Shown: positions 32,322 to 41,360 of the stretch, piece after piece
Position numbering within the stretch: the first letter of the stretch is position 1
Layout of the letters: every line of letters starts with the position of its first letter
Assembly: GCF_032842945.2 (NCBI RefSeq)
Contig: NZ_CP146606.1
Location: forward strand, 682,001-746,000
DNA length: 64,000 nt
Source of the DNA: Roseovarius sp. W115
GTDB lineage: Bacteria; Pseudomonadota; Alphaproteobacteria; Rhodobacterales; Rhodobacteraceae
Reading direction: 5' to 3'
Made by a program: the position numbers and the translations under genes
The notes under the pieces: generated by a model
Database searches by the model: none
Told to the model about the DNA's origin: nothing
The model's input: only the letters and a program-made list of their open reading frames with translations

Positions 32322-33227
32322 CTAACCCAAGGCCACGAGCGCAATGATACTGGCGCTCAAGAGCGCCATGCCAAGCACCTCTCGCGAGGTGATCTTTTCC
32401 TTGAAAAACAGCACCGACGCCATGATTGAGAAGATCACTTCGACCTGCCCCACAGCAAACACATAAGCCGCATTTTGCAGGGTGAAGGCGGTGAACCATC
32501 CCACGCTGCCCAAAAGGCTTGTAAACCCCATCCAGATGGCCTTGGCCCGTGCCGCCCAAACGCGTGACAACTGACTCGGCTCTTTCCAGCGAAGGTAGAG
32601 CGCCATGCCAAAGGTCTGCGAGGCTGTGACTGCGGCCACCGAAAGCATGGCGCGCAAAAACGCATCGTCACTGGCCACTTCAAGCGTTGCACCCCTGTAT
32701 GTCACTGCTGAAATGGCAAAAAACGCACCGGAGACCAGCCCAAGACCGGCGGCGCGATTGACGAAACGGCTTGTCCATTTGGTCGCGCCCTCTGGCGGGT
32801 CAGACAGCACCAGAACGCCGATGAGCCCCAGAAAGATCGCAAAGAACGCAGGCAGGCTTATGTGATCTCCAAGGATGATAAGGCCCACAAGCGCGGTCTG
32901 GATCACTTCGGTCTTCTTAAAGGTAATGCCCACCGCAAAATTGCGCTCGGCAAAGAGCAGCACGACGCACCATGTGGCCAGGATTTGGGCCAGTCCGCCG
33001 CTCAGAACATAGAGCCAAAAGAGCGATCCGACCTGCGGCAGCCCCTCGCCCAGCCACATCGTATACCCAAATGCTGTGCAGGCGGCCAAAGGCGCGGCAT
33101 AGGCGAAACGCGCAAAGGTCGCGCCCAGCGCACTGAGCGTGCCCATGCTGAGCGATTTTTGCAGCATGAAGCGCAGCGTCTGAAACAACGCCGCCATGAT
33201 GGACAACAGGATCCAGGGCTCGAACAT
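32322..33227 (-). CDS. EamA-type (DMT superfamily) transporter
   Basis: The 301-residue inner-membrane protein has ten hydrophobic segments in two halves. The features VQVEVIFSIMASVLFFKEKITSREVLG and FKKTEVIQTALVGLIILGDHISLPAFF are those of small drug/metabolite exporters. The substrate is unknown. Its stop overlaps the restored end of the Nudix gene by four bases. Confidence 0.86.
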   Translation of the reverse strand: MFEPWILLSIMAALFQTLRFMLQKSLSMGTLSALGATFARFAYAAPLAACTAFGYTMWLGEGLPQVGSLFWLYVLSGGLAQILATWCVVLLFAERNFAVGITFKKTEVIQTALVGLIILGDHISLPAFFAIFLGLIGVLVLSDPPEGATKWTSRFVNRAAGLGLVSGAFFAISAVTYRGATLEVASDDAFLRAMLSVAAVTASQTFGMALYLRWKEPSQLSRVWAARAKAIWMGFTSLLGSVGWFTAFTLQNAAYVFAVGQVEVIFSIMASVLFFKEKITSREVLGMALLSASIIALVALG

Positions 33228-33247
33228 GAGCCCCTCTTGCCCTCAAA

Positions 33248-34153
33248 TCACTCCTTGTGCCAGAGCGGATGCGGAACCGGGTCTTTGGCGCGCAAAAAGT
33301 GTTTGCGGAATATTTCGGCATAGGACCGGTAGTAATACCCGTCATTGCGCCGCAAATAGCAATCTCGGTTAGACGCCCAAAGCGATGGCAGGCGATACCA
33401 AGCGACCTTGGGGTGCATATGGTGCACGACATGCAAATTGTTGTTCAAAAAAAGCAGCGCCAGTGGCCCGCGGTCTTCGATGACAACGGTGCGCCCACTG
33501 GCACGCTCATGCGCGCGGTGTTCCAGAAAGGTGCGGATTTTCAGGATGGAAAACCCAGCATAGGCGGCGATCAGATAGGCCCAAACCGGCATGGCCGAGA
33601 GGCTCAGCCACCACATCACCAAAGCCACGCCTGGCACCTGCAAAACCCATGCCTGGGTGACGGCCCAATCGCCTTGGCGCATCGCGCGGACATCTTCGCG
33701 CACAAAAGCATATAGACCTGCCGCAGGACCAACGATCAGGCGACCAAGCAGCGTGTTGTTGAACCGCAAAACCATCTGCCCCCAGCGCGGCAGGGTCAGC
33801 CAAACTTCCGGGTCCATGTAGTTGGACTCCGGGTCGTCATATGGATCTGTCAAAATGGAATCCTGATGATGCGCCAGATGCAGATCACGGAACCGACGGT
33901 ATGGGACAAAGAGGCTGAGGCAAGGGAAGACGAGCGCTTCGTTTAGGATCTGATTTTTGAACGGATGACCATGCACCATTTCGTGGGTCAGCGAAGAATG
34001 AAGAGCAATGGTCAGAGTGGAAATGACCACTCCCAATGGCAGCCAAAGCGCGGCCAACCAAGTCGTGCCCAGCGCCCAGACGCCATAGCACGCCACCAAA
34101 AGCACCAAAGTGGGCCACTCAAACCCACCGTCTTTGCGCACCGGATCAGCCAT
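33248..34153 (-). CDS. Membrane fatty-acid desaturase family protein
   Basis: The 301-residue membrane protein has the three His boxes of the desaturase/hydroxylase superfamily: HSSLTHEMVHGHP, HLAHHQD and LHVVHHMHP, which bind a diiron centre. Hydrophobic segments flank them. It could desaturate acyl chains or hydroxylate a carotenoid. I start at MADPVRKDGGFEW (34153), which overlaps the DUF2061 gene upstream by eight bases. The two are probably co-translated. Confidence 0.86.
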   Translation of the reverse strand: MADPVRKDGGFEWPTLVLLVACYGVWALGTTWLAALWLPLGVVISTLTIALHSSLTHEMVHGHPFKNQILNEALVFPCLSLFVPYRRFRDLHLAHHQDSILTDPYDDPESNYMDPEVWLTLPRWGQMVLRFNNTLLGRLIVGPAAGLYAFVREDVRAMRQGDWAVTQAWVLQVPGVALVMWWLSLSAMPVWAYLIAAYAGFSILKIRTFLEHRAHERASGRTVVIEDRGPLALLFLNNNLHVVHHMHPKVAWYRLPSLWASNRDCYLRRNDGYYYRSYAEIFRKHFLRAKDPVPHPLWHKE

Positions 34154-34352
34154 GCGTGCGGCCCCACCGGATATGTGCCCAGACACGTTCGTAAATGAGA
34201 TAAACAGCAAAGCCGATGGCGCAGTTGATGGCTGCCATAGCCCCGCCGACCGCGATGGACCCAGTTAAGGCCAGACCAACAAGGGCCATTGAGACCAATC
34301 CCAAAACATTCCAAACGACCGCCTTGACCAGCGTGCGCGACCTCGTCTCCAT
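34146..34352 (-). CDS. DUF2061 family small membrane protein
   Basis: The 68-residue protein METRSRTLVKAVVWNVLGLV has two transmembrane helices and the closing segment AINCAIGFAVYLIYERVWAHIRWGR of DUF2061. Its function is unknown. I choose the ATG at 34352 because GGAG lies nine bases upstream; an upstream ATG would add eight residues. It overlaps the desaturase start. Confidence 0.8.
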   Translation of the reverse strand: METRSRTLVKAVVWNVLGLVSMALVGLALTGSIAVGGAMAAINCAIGFAVYLIYERVWAHIRWGRTHG

Positions 34353-34457
34353 AAGTTGCTCCAATTCCCCATTCACAAAAGTGTTACGTCAAAAAATGTC
34401 AGTAAGACATTCGGAATACGGTTAACAAATCTCGGCAATGTTGATAAAACTAAACAT

Positions 34458-35309
34458 ATGAGCCTCAAAACAGATAAACGCGACCGGGCTGAACTGTTTC
34501 GCAGCCGTTTGCGGGATGCCATGCAGGATCGGTCCATGTCACAAAGCGCCCTTGCGCGGGGTGTGGGCGTGGACAGGTCCACTGTGTCGCAATTGTTGAA
34601 GGGCACAGGCGCGCGGCTTCCTAATGCACAGGTCGTTGGCGAATGTGCAGCAACTCTGGGCGTGTCCGCCGACTGGCTTTTGGGGCTCAGTGAGAGGCCA
34701 GAAACTGCCGCGGACGTATTGGCCAACACACTGGCCCTGACCGAGGCGCCGCGGGCTTTGGTCGATGAGCAGATCTATCAGTGGCACAAAGAGGCGGCAG
34801 GGTACAAAATTCGCCATGTACCAGCCGGCCTGCCCGATATGCTCAAGACGCGTGAGATGCTGGAATGGGAATACACACCGCATCTGGGGCGCTCGACGGA
34901 ACAGGCGATTGGCGCTTCTGAGGATCGGCTAACATGGATGCGCAGCACGCAATCGGACTACGAGATTGCCCTGCCGATTTATGAGGTGGAAAGCTTTTCG
35001 CGCGGCGAAGGGTATTATTCTGGGTTACCGACTGAGATACGCGCCGCACAGATGGCGCATCTGTTGCAGATCACGCAACAGCTTTATCCGCGCCTTCGGC
35101 TCTATATCTATGACGCGCGGCGGCTCTACTCTGCCCCGATTACTGTCTTTGGACCGCTTCTGGCCGTGCTCTATGTGGGGCGCAACTACATGGCGTTTCG
35201 CGATACAGAGCGGGTTCAGGTATTGACTGCACATTTCGACAGCCTGGTGCGCGAGGCACATGTCTCAGCCCGGGATGTGCCTGACTATCTGGAGACGCTC
35301 CGGGGGTAA
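34458..35309 (+). CDS. XRE-type helix-turn-helix regulator
   Basis: The 283-residue protein has an N-terminal Cro/C1-type HTH (SMSQSALARGVGVDRSTVSQLLKG, about residues 25-80). The C-terminal domain of about 180 residues contains YNGD-like elements I do not recognise (ESFSRGEGYYSG, LYIYDARRLYSAPITVFGPLLAVLYVG). It is divergent from DUF2061/desaturase, with an AT-rich promoter region between them (34377-34457), so control of those genes is plausible. Confidence 0.82.
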   Translation: MSLKTDKRDRAELFRSRLRDAMQDRSMSQSALARGVGVDRSTVSQLLKGTGARLPNAQVVGECAATLGVSADWLLGLSERPETAADVLANTLALTEAPRALVDEQIYQWHKEAAGYKIRHVPAGLPDMLKTREMLEWEYTPHLGRSTEQAIGASEDRLTWMRSTQSDYEIALPIYEVESFSRGEGYYSGLPTEIRAAQMAHLLQITQQLYPRLRLYIYDARRLYSAPITVFGPLLAVLYVGRNYMAFRDTERVQVLTAHFDSLVREAHVSARDVPDYLETLRG

Positions 35310-35315
35310 GCGCAG

Positions 35316-35363
35316 CTGGGGCTCTGCCCCAGACCCCGGGGTATTTCAGACAAGAAAGAAGCC
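35316..35363. repeat. Gene-end hairpin and GGGTATTT..AAGAAAGAAG repeat, copy E1
   Basis: A perfect hairpin CTGGGGC-TCT-GCCCCAG (35316-35332) is followed by GGGGTATTT and CAAGAAAGAAGCC (35338-35363). Related sequences occur at 57214, 57376 (inverted), 50177 and 60638, always next to stop codons or between genes. It looks like a conserved 3'-end element between the XRE and aldo-keto reductase genes. Confidence 0.65.
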
Positions 35364-35365
35364 GT

Positions 35366-36409
35366 TCAATAGGGCATGGGATGCGCCTTGTGCGCCGTGG
35401 CGATATCGGACATGACCTCGTCCGAAAGCGTGACATCCGCAGCACCCAGAGCCAGTGTGAGCTGATCCATCGTGGTGGCCCCGAAGATGGCCGAGCACAT
35501 GAAGGGCCGGGTCAGGCACCAGGCCAGCGCCATCTGCACCGGCTCCAGCCCGTGTTTGCGCGCGATCTGCAGATAGGCCTCAGTGGCGTCAAACACGCGT
35601 TCAGTTTTGCGCCCACCGAGATCACCGCTGATATCAAGACGGGAGCCTTTGGGCACTTCGTTGTTCTGGTACTTGCCCGTGAGCATGCCAGCCGCGAGAG
35701 GGGAAAAGGCCAGAAGTCCCACGTCTTCGTTCACACTTAACTCAGCGAGATCGGTGTCATAGAGGCGGCAGAGCAGCGAGTATTCATTCTGGATTGAGGC
35801 CACGCGCGGGCCGCCGCTCTCTTGAGCGATCTTGAGCCACTGCGCGGTGCCCCAGGCGCTTTCGTTACTAAGCCCAAAGGCGCGGATTGTGCCTCGCTCG
35901 ACTTCTTTGGCCAGTGCGCCCAGCGCGTCTTCCATATGTGCCTGCGTCTCGGCAGGGTTCTGTTTGGACGGATCATAGGCCCAGTTCTGGCGGAACATGT
36001 AGCTGCCGCGATTGGGCCAGTGGAATTGGTAGAGGTCGATGTGATCGGTCTTTAGGCGCTTGAGTGAGTCTTCGATGGCTTTGGGAATGCTCTGGGACGT
36101 AATCGGCGCGCCATCTCGGATGTGGCGCATGCCTTCGCCGGCATGTTTCGTGGCGAGGATGATATCCTTGCGTCGCCCGGTCTTGGCCAGCCACGTACCG
36201 ATGATCTCTTCAGTCCGACCCACGGTTTCGGCCTTAACGGGATAGGTCGGGTACATCTCGGCGGTGTCGATGAAATCCACACCATGGTCCAACGCCATGT
36301 TGATCTGAGCGTGCCCTTCGGCTTCGGTGTTCGAGCTGCCCCAGGTCATCGAGCCAAGACACAGTGCGCTCACTTCTATGCCCGTCCGCCCCAATGGTTT
36401 GCGCTGCAT
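35366..36409 (-). CDS. Aldo/keto reductase
   Basis: The 347-residue TIM-barrel NADPH oxidoreductase has the AKR catalytic Asp/Tyr pair in DFIDTAEMYPTYP, Lys in ILATKHAG and His in YQFHWPNR. The NADPH loop lies near the end (GATTMDQLTLALGAAD). It resembles the Tas/YajO group. The substrate is unknown. It is divergent from the ImuA-like gene. Confidence 0.89.
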   Translation of the reverse strand: MQRKPLGRTGIEVSALCLGSMTWGSSNTEAEGHAQINMALDHGVDFIDTAEMYPTYPVKAETVGRTEEIIGTWLAKTGRRKDIILATKHAGEGMRHIRDGAPITSQSIPKAIEDSLKRLKTDHIDLYQFHWPNRGSYMFRQNWAYDPSKQNPAETQAHMEDALGALAKEVERGTIRAFGLSNESAWGTAQWLKIAQESGGPRVASIQNEYSLLCRLYDTDLAELSVNEDVGLLAFSPLAAGMLTGKYQNNEVPKGSRLDISGDLGGRKTERVFDATEAYLQIARKHGLEPVQMALAWCLTRPFMCSAIFGATTMDQLTLALGAADVTLSDEVMSDIATAHKAHPMPY

Positions 36410-36482
36410 GGTCTGCCCTTCCCCAACTTTGTTTTCCCATATCTAGCGGATTTGAAACTGGCGTCACGCTGTATTTGGCGGA

Positions 36483-36511
36483 TTGAGAACATTTAGTGAA
36501 CATTATACAAT
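36483..36511 (+). promoter_or_regulatory. SOS promoter with LexA box for the ImuA-like gene
   Basis: GAAC-N7-GAAC, the alphaproteobacterial LexA site, occupies 36487-36501. It sits inside a good promoter: -35 TTGAGA (36483-36488), 17-bp spacer, -10 TACAAT (36506-36511). Seven bases after the -10 is 36518, the A of an ATG, which suggests a leaderless transcript. The site and geometry are seen directly; damage induction is inferred. Confidence 0.8.
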
Positions 36512-36517
36512 TGCCGC

Positions 36518-37137
36518 ATGGACAGCACCCTTCTCACGCGCCGCAGCAGCCATGCGCACCGCCCCCTCTCAAAGTGCTGGGCGAGATGACCTTGACGCCC
36601 GGTCGGGTGCATGAGCTTTGCGGATCTGCGCGCCACACGCTGGCTATGCTGGTGGCGCGTGCAACGGACGGCCCAGTGTTCTGGATCAGCGCCGCCTGGG
36701 CGACAGACCGGCTAAATCCCGAGGGAATGTGCGCCTTTGCAGAACCTGGGCGGTTCACCTTTCTCACCCCACGCCAACCCATTGACCTGCTTTGGTGCTT
36801 AGAGGAGGTGCTGCGCGCGGGCGTGGTGCCACTGGTGGTGGCGGATTTGCCCAGCCTTCCGGGGCTGACGGCGGTGCGGCGCCTGCATCTGGCAGCCGAG
36901 ACCGGCGCAGGTGAAGGTATGGGCGCGCCCTTGGGGTTGATCCTGACCGAAGGGGATGGAGGTGCACCGGGGGTGGAAAGCCGCTGGCATATGGCGCCTG
37001 ATCATGGCTCAGGACGCCGTGCGTGGCATTTGTCCCGCCGCCGGGCACGGACCCTGCCCCCAGCGGAATGGGAGGTGAGCCGGGTGAAGGGGCAATTTGC
37101 GCTTGAACGGCGCGTGGAGAGCGTCCATATAAATTAA
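36518..37137 (+). CDS. ImuA-like SOS protein, apparent frameshift near the start
   Basis: The conserved body (VLGEMTLTPGRVHELCGSARHTLAMLVARATDGPVFWI, WATDRLNPEG, RAGVVPLVVADLP) resembles ImuA, the RecA-like partner of ImuB and DnaE2 in mutagenic repair, or a short relative. No imuB or dnaE2 follows. The reading frame of the body opens at GTG 36496, inside the LexA box. The ATG at 36518, where the promoter predicts the transcript start, gives MDSTLLTRRSSHAHRP. It joins the body in frame if the C5 run at 36562-36566 had one more C. I therefore favour 36518 with a consensus error. Confidence 0.7.
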
Positions 37138-37539
37138 GTGACTGATAAAAAAAGAAATTCAGAAATTACGCATGCAGTTTGGCGCAATACTCTGCGAGAC
37201 CGAAAACTGTGGATCAACTTGGCAAAGTTAGTGGTTGTTATCGCTCTGCTTGCACTCTTCACAATGCGCATTCCAGCCTCGATCACCCATGCTAAAGCTC
37301 GGATCGACACAGTCGCACAGCACCATACAGACTACGGCAGTCGACCTGTCTATAGCGCCACCGGGCTTGACGGCACACACTACCCGCTCGTTGCGCGCAG
37401 TGCAGACATGCCTGGTGCGCTTGATATCGGCCAAACCGTCTGTCTCCGCGTCCAGAAAGACCGCTTCACTGGCCGCATCTCGGCCCGGCATGCGCCAGAA
37501 AACCCCACTTGTCGCCCCAATTTGCACACAACCAAGTGA
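37138..37539 (+). CDS. Hypothetical single-pass membrane protein
   Basis: The 133 residues have a basic N-terminus (MTDKKRNSEITHAVWRN), one transmembrane helix (LAKLVVVIALLALFTMRI, about 29-46) and a periplasmic part with two Cys. The GTG start overlaps the stop of the ImuA-like gene and lacks a good ribosome site, so the start is uncertain. Base composition is lower in GC than its neighbours. I do not recognise it. Confidence 0.5.
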   Translation: MTDKKRNSEITHAVWRNTLRDRKLWINLAKLVVVIALLALFTMRIPASITHAKARIDTVAQHHTDYGSRPVYSATGLDGTHYPLVARSADMPGALDIGQTVCLRVQKDRFTGRISARHAPENPTCRPNLHTTK

Positions 37540-37606
37540 AAACTTGTCAGGAATAAATTCAGACCATCGCGCGTATATCTCCCAAACAACGCGAAAAGGT
37601 TTTGTC

Positions 37607-38161
37607 ATGCGCATTTTGGTTTTACTGTCTCTGCTTCTTGCCGCCCCTGCTTTTGCAGCCCCCGAAACATACCGGCTCAACGCGCCGGACTCGGTGGTGG
37701 GCTTCACCTATCAATTCCAGGGCAACCCCAGCCGCGGGCGCATGCCCGTAAAAGCTGCGCGCATGGTGCTTGACCTGGACAATGTGCCGCGTAGCCAGGT
37801 GGATGTGACACTTGATGCGCGTCGGGCCAAGGCGGGATTCATCTTTGCCACGCAAACGATGAAGGGGCCAGAAGTGCTGCACACCCAAGCCTATCCAGAG
37901 ATCCGGTTTCAGTCCACCAAAGTGACTGGGGATCTGAGCGGAGCCAAGGTTCAGGGCAATCTCACCGTGCGCGGTGTGACACGGCCTGTGACGCTCAATG
38001 CCGGGCTTTACCGGCAAGGTGGCACGGAAGTTGGCGACCGAAGCCGCCTCATTGTGCAACTGACCGGATCCATAAGCCGCGCCGCTTTTGGTGCGGGCGG
38101 GTTTCCCGGATTTGTAGATGATCAGATTGATCTCAACATCATCGCCCGGATTGAGAAGTAA
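37607..38161 (+). CDS. YceI-family periplasmic protein
   Basis: The 184-residue protein has a signal peptide (MRILVLLSLLLAAPAFA) and the YceI lipocalin-like barrel: YRLNAPDSVVGFTYQF, MVLDLDNVPRSQVDVTLD, FQSTKVTGDLSGAKVQGNLTVRGVTRPVTL. YceI proteins bind polyisoprenoids or similar lipids in the periplasm. I start at the ATG at 37607, where the signal peptide begins. The longer frame overlaps the previous gene. Confidence 0.9.
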   Translation: MRILVLLSLLLAAPAFAAPETYRLNAPDSVVGFTYQFQGNPSRGRMPVKAARMVLDLDNVPRSQVDVTLDARRAKAGFIFATQTMKGPEVLHTQAYPEIRFQSTKVTGDLSGAKVQGNLTVRGVTRPVTLNAGLYRQGGTEVGDRSRLIVQLTGSISRAAFGAGGFPGFVDDQIDLNIIARIEK

Positions 38162-38237
38162 CCGCTCGGGCAAAAAACGACATTGCCCCGTCGAAAAGGC
38201 TATGGCCTGAGAGCCATGCGCATGCAAAGTTGCAATC

Positions 38238-39470
38238 ATGCGCATGCTCATTTCCTTTGCCGCCCTGTTCTTGTCGGTTGTGCTGATGCAGCTTTCAACA
38301 GGCGGGGTGGCCCCGCTCGATGCGCTTTCAGGCATCACGCTTGATTTCTCAACACAACAGATCGGCTTTCTCGGCTCGGCACATTTTTTTGGCTTTTTCA
38401 TAGGCTGCTGGTGGGCGCCGCGCCTTATGGGATCAGTGGGGCATTCGCGCGCCTTTGCAGCCTTTACCGCCGCCGGGGCCATTGGGCTTATCTCCCATAT
38501 GCTGGTGGTCGATCCTATCGCCTGGGCGGTGATGCGGGTGGCCTCAGGTATCTGCGTGGCGGGGTGTTACACGATCATCGAAGCTTGGTTGCAGGCGAAA
38601 GTGACCAATGAGACACGTGGGCGGGCCATGGGCACCTACCGGATCGTCGATATGGCTGGGCAGCTTGTCGCGCAATCGCTGATTTCGGTTCTGGAGCCCG
38701 CGTCTTATGTCTCTTACAACATCCTCGCGATCATCTGCTGCGCGTCGCTTTTGCCGCTGACCTTGACCACGGTGCGTCAGCCAGAAACCCCGGCCGCACC
38801 GCGCCTGCGCCCCAAACTGGGACTAGAGATTTCACCTTTGGCCACGGCGGCTGTGGTCGTCGCAGCCCTGTCGAGCGCCACCTTCCGCATGGTCGGGCCG
38901 CTTTATGGCGAACAGGTGGGGTTGAGGCTGGATCAGATCGCCTGGTTCCTTTCGGCCTTCATCCTCGGCGGGGCACTGGCGCAATACCCAGCGGGCTGGC
39001 TTGCGGATAAATTTGACCGGCGCAAGGTGATGATCTGGCTTTCGGTCGCGGCCATCCTGTGTTGCGTGATAACAGCTTTGGTCGACACGATGCATCCCAC
39101 TGGCGTCCTGCTGACGGCCTTCTTCTTTGGCGCGACTTCCTTCCCGATCTACTCGGTCGCCGCCGCGCACGCCAACGACTTTGCCACATCCGAACAGCGC
39201 GTCGAACTCTCTGCCGCATTGATGTTCTACTTTGCCATCGGAGCCATCGCAGCGCCGTTTGTGGCGTCCAGCCTGATCGAATGGTACGGGCCGCAAGCCA
39301 TGTTCCTGATGATCGCCAGCGCCCATGGGATTTTGATCTTTTTTAGCATGCTGCGCATGCTGGCCCGTCCGACACTGGTGCTTCGAACACGCTATGTCTG
39401 GGCCCCGCGTACATCGTTTACAATTGGACGACTGACCAAGACAGATCGGGAAGCTGGTGAAGGGCAATAA
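38238..39470 (+). CDS. MFS transporter, YcaD-like
   Basis: The 410-residue inner-membrane protein has twelve hydrophobic segments. The loop YPAGWLADKFDRRKVMIW between helices 8 and 9 and SGICVAGCYTIIEAWLQAKVTNETRGRAMGTYRI are typical of the YcaD/UMF MFS group. The substrate is unknown. Confidence 0.87.
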   Translation: MRMLISFAALFLSVVLMQLSTGGVAPLDALSGITLDFSTQQIGFLGSAHFFGFFIGCWWAPRLMGSVGHSRAFAAFTAAGAIGLISHMLVVDPIAWAVMRVASGICVAGCYTIIEAWLQAKVTNETRGRAMGTYRIVDMAGQLVAQSLISVLEPASYVSYNILAIICCASLLPLTLTTVRQPETPAAPRLRPKLGLEISPLATAAVVVAALSSATFRMVGPLYGEQVGLRLDQIAWFLSAFILGGALAQYPAGWLADKFDRRKVMIWLSVAAILCCVITALVDTMHPTGVLLTAFFFGATSFPIYSVAAAHANDFATSEQRVELSAALMFYFAIGAIAAPFVASSLIEWYGPQAMFLMIASAHGILIFFSMLRMLARPTLVLRTRYVWAPRTSFTIGRLTKTDREAGEGQ

Positions 39471-39578
39471 TCCAGCCAGTGTCACAAAGCGCCCTTTTGC
39501 ACGTCAAGATCACCCGAACGCCATACTATCGCCGCAGCCAACCCGTACAGCTTAAGCGTGTAAATGCGAGGTTTGGCC

Positions 39579-41234
39579 ATGTTTCGATACCTTCAATGTC
39601 TTGTAATCGCGCTTTTATTTCTACTGCCCACCCTCACCCAGGCAGGGGACATTTATGACGACCTGTCCCAAGATGACCTGTGGGAGATAATCGAGGCAAA
39701 AGATTATGCTGCGGCTGAGGAAATGTTCGCACAGTCTCACAGACTGTCTTTGCGGGATGCGGAAGCCGTGGATCATACGCGGTGGCTTTTTGGTGTGTTT
39801 GGCACCAACAACCCCAAGGTCGCGCATTTCGCTGAAGAGTGGCTCGAGGCCTATCCACAATCCGCCTATGCACACACAGGGCAGGTGTGGGTCTTGCACA
39901 GAACCGCCTGGTATATTCGGGGCGAAGGGCTTGCGCGTACGCTCTACTACGATGCCATGGCCACGTTTGGCGCTATGCACCGTGAGGCGTGGCAACTCGC
40001 AGAGCGCGCTTATGAGTTGGCCCCAGATCTTCTTCCGGCGTCCGATGCCATCATAAGACTGGCCAATTCAACCCGCAATCAGGACAAGGCATTGGCCGTC
40101 CTCGATACTGTAATGCGCGAGGCCCCGAACTACGGCACGCTCAATCGCGCTATTGATTTGACCAATCCGGGATGGGGCGGCAGTTGGGAATTGGTTGAAT
40201 ACATGTGCAGCCAATACGCGCCCCTTGTCGAAATTCACGGCAGTGACGATAACGTGTTATGGTGCAAGCTTTTTGCCGCAGGCACATACCACCTGCCAAG
40301 CCGCAGGGATTGGTTCATGGATGAAGCGGCAAAACGGCAGTTTCGCAATCTGGAGGACCTCTACGCAAGAAATATCTGGACCAGAACCGCGACACAGGAG
40401 GAGGCTGCATTTCTGAACGAATACCTGAGTGATCCAAATGTGACGAACGCAAATCTGGCTTATAACTTCGACTCTGACCTCGCGCGAAAATATGGCTACG
40501 AGTTTGTCTACGAAAGCCACATACGTCGCGCCAAGGAGCATGCAAATGCCCAGATTGAGCGCGACCCTTACAACCCGAGACTGTTGGAAATACTTCTGAA
40601 GGATATCAGCGGATTTTCCATCACTGAGGACGACCGTTTGCGCATGTCTGTGATTGAACGCACACCGCGTGAAGACAAGGTCGAGTACTCCCGACGTCTG
40701 CTGCAATCATCCCCATATGACCCGGAGCTATGGAAACAATTCGCTCAGTACAAATTCAATGCCAACAACGCACGCCACGCTTTGCTGGACGAGCCATACC
40801 TTACGAATTCCATCGTCTACGAAAACCACAACAGCTCTGCCCTGCAGGGGTTTGCAACATCGAGATGGATGTTGTTGTCGCAACTGGAGCGTCTGGAATG
40901 GGAGACCGAGCAACCACGGTGGAAAGAACAAAGTCCAGAACAGCTTGAACAGAACACAGCTATTCTCGAAAGCTGGATTGCACGTCGGGAAACTCTGGAT
41001 CTTGATGCTCAAATTCGCTGTCCGATGATGCGGGCATACAGGCTCTACAAAATGTTATGTGGAAGGCCGGGCCAGGGGGCGTGCCAGATTCAACCTCAGA
41101 TGAAGGACATGCTGCAACTCGTGCGGGATGACGTCAACAAACGCCGTGTTTGCACAGGCGTGATGGCCGCGTCAGAATATGACCTCTATTTTCAGCCCAT
41201 TAATGTTGATCTCTACGCCCCTGTGCCAGACTAG
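39579..41234 (+). CDS. Secreted TPR-like protein, DUF4034-like
   Basis: The 551 residues start with a signal peptide (MFRYLQCLVIALLFLLPTLT, cleaved after QA). A long helical body of TPR-like pairs follows, with the motif NPGWGGSWELVEYMC, which recalls DUF4034 proteins. I recognise no enzyme site. The GC content is visibly lower than in the flanking metG and MFS genes, and the codon choice is less biased, so it may be a later acquisition. I use the ATG at 39579 (GAGG upstream) rather than the one five codons earlier. Its function is unknown. Confidence 0.7.
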   Translation: MFRYLQCLVIALLFLLPTLTQAGDIYDDLSQDDLWEIIEAKDYAAAEEMFAQSHRLSLRDAEAVDHTRWLFGVFGTNNPKVAHFAEEWLEAYPQSAYAHTGQVWVLHRTAWYIRGEGLARTLYYDAMATFGAMHREAWQLAERAYELAPDLLPASDAIIRLANSTRNQDKALAVLDTVMREAPNYGTLNRAIDLTNPGWGGSWELVEYMCSQYAPLVEIHGSDDNVLWCKLFAAGTYHLPSRRDWFMDEAAKRQFRNLEDLYARNIWTRTATQEEAAFLNEYLSDPNVTNANLAYNFDSDLARKYGYEFVYESHIRRAKEHANAQIERDPYNPRLLEILLKDISGFSITEDDRLRMSVIERTPREDKVEYSRRLLQSSPYDPELWKQFAQYKFNANNARHALLDEPYLTNSIVYENHNSSALQGFATSRWMLLSQLERLEWETEQPRWKEQSPEQLEQNTAILESWIARRETLDLDAQIRCPMMRAYRLYKMLCGRPGQGACQIQPQMKDMLQLVRDDVNKRRVCTGVMAASEYDLYFQPINVDLYAPVPD

Positions 41235-41250
41235 GGTTTGCCGGTTCTGC

Positions 41251-41285
41251 TGCTGGCCAACCTATCTGCCTGTGGTCGGCCAGCA
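41251..41285. repeat. Inverted repeat between the DUF4034-like gene and metG
   Basis: TGCTGGCC (41251-41258) and GGCCAGCA (41278-41285) can pair around a 19-nt loop, 17 bases past the stop codon. There is no T tract, so a terminator role is uncertain. Confidence 0.35.
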
Positions 41286-41360
41286 CCAACAGCCATCGGG
41301 GCACTGGTCCTAACGCCCACCATGGGCTAAAGGACGACGAAACACCCCAAGGATTTCGTC

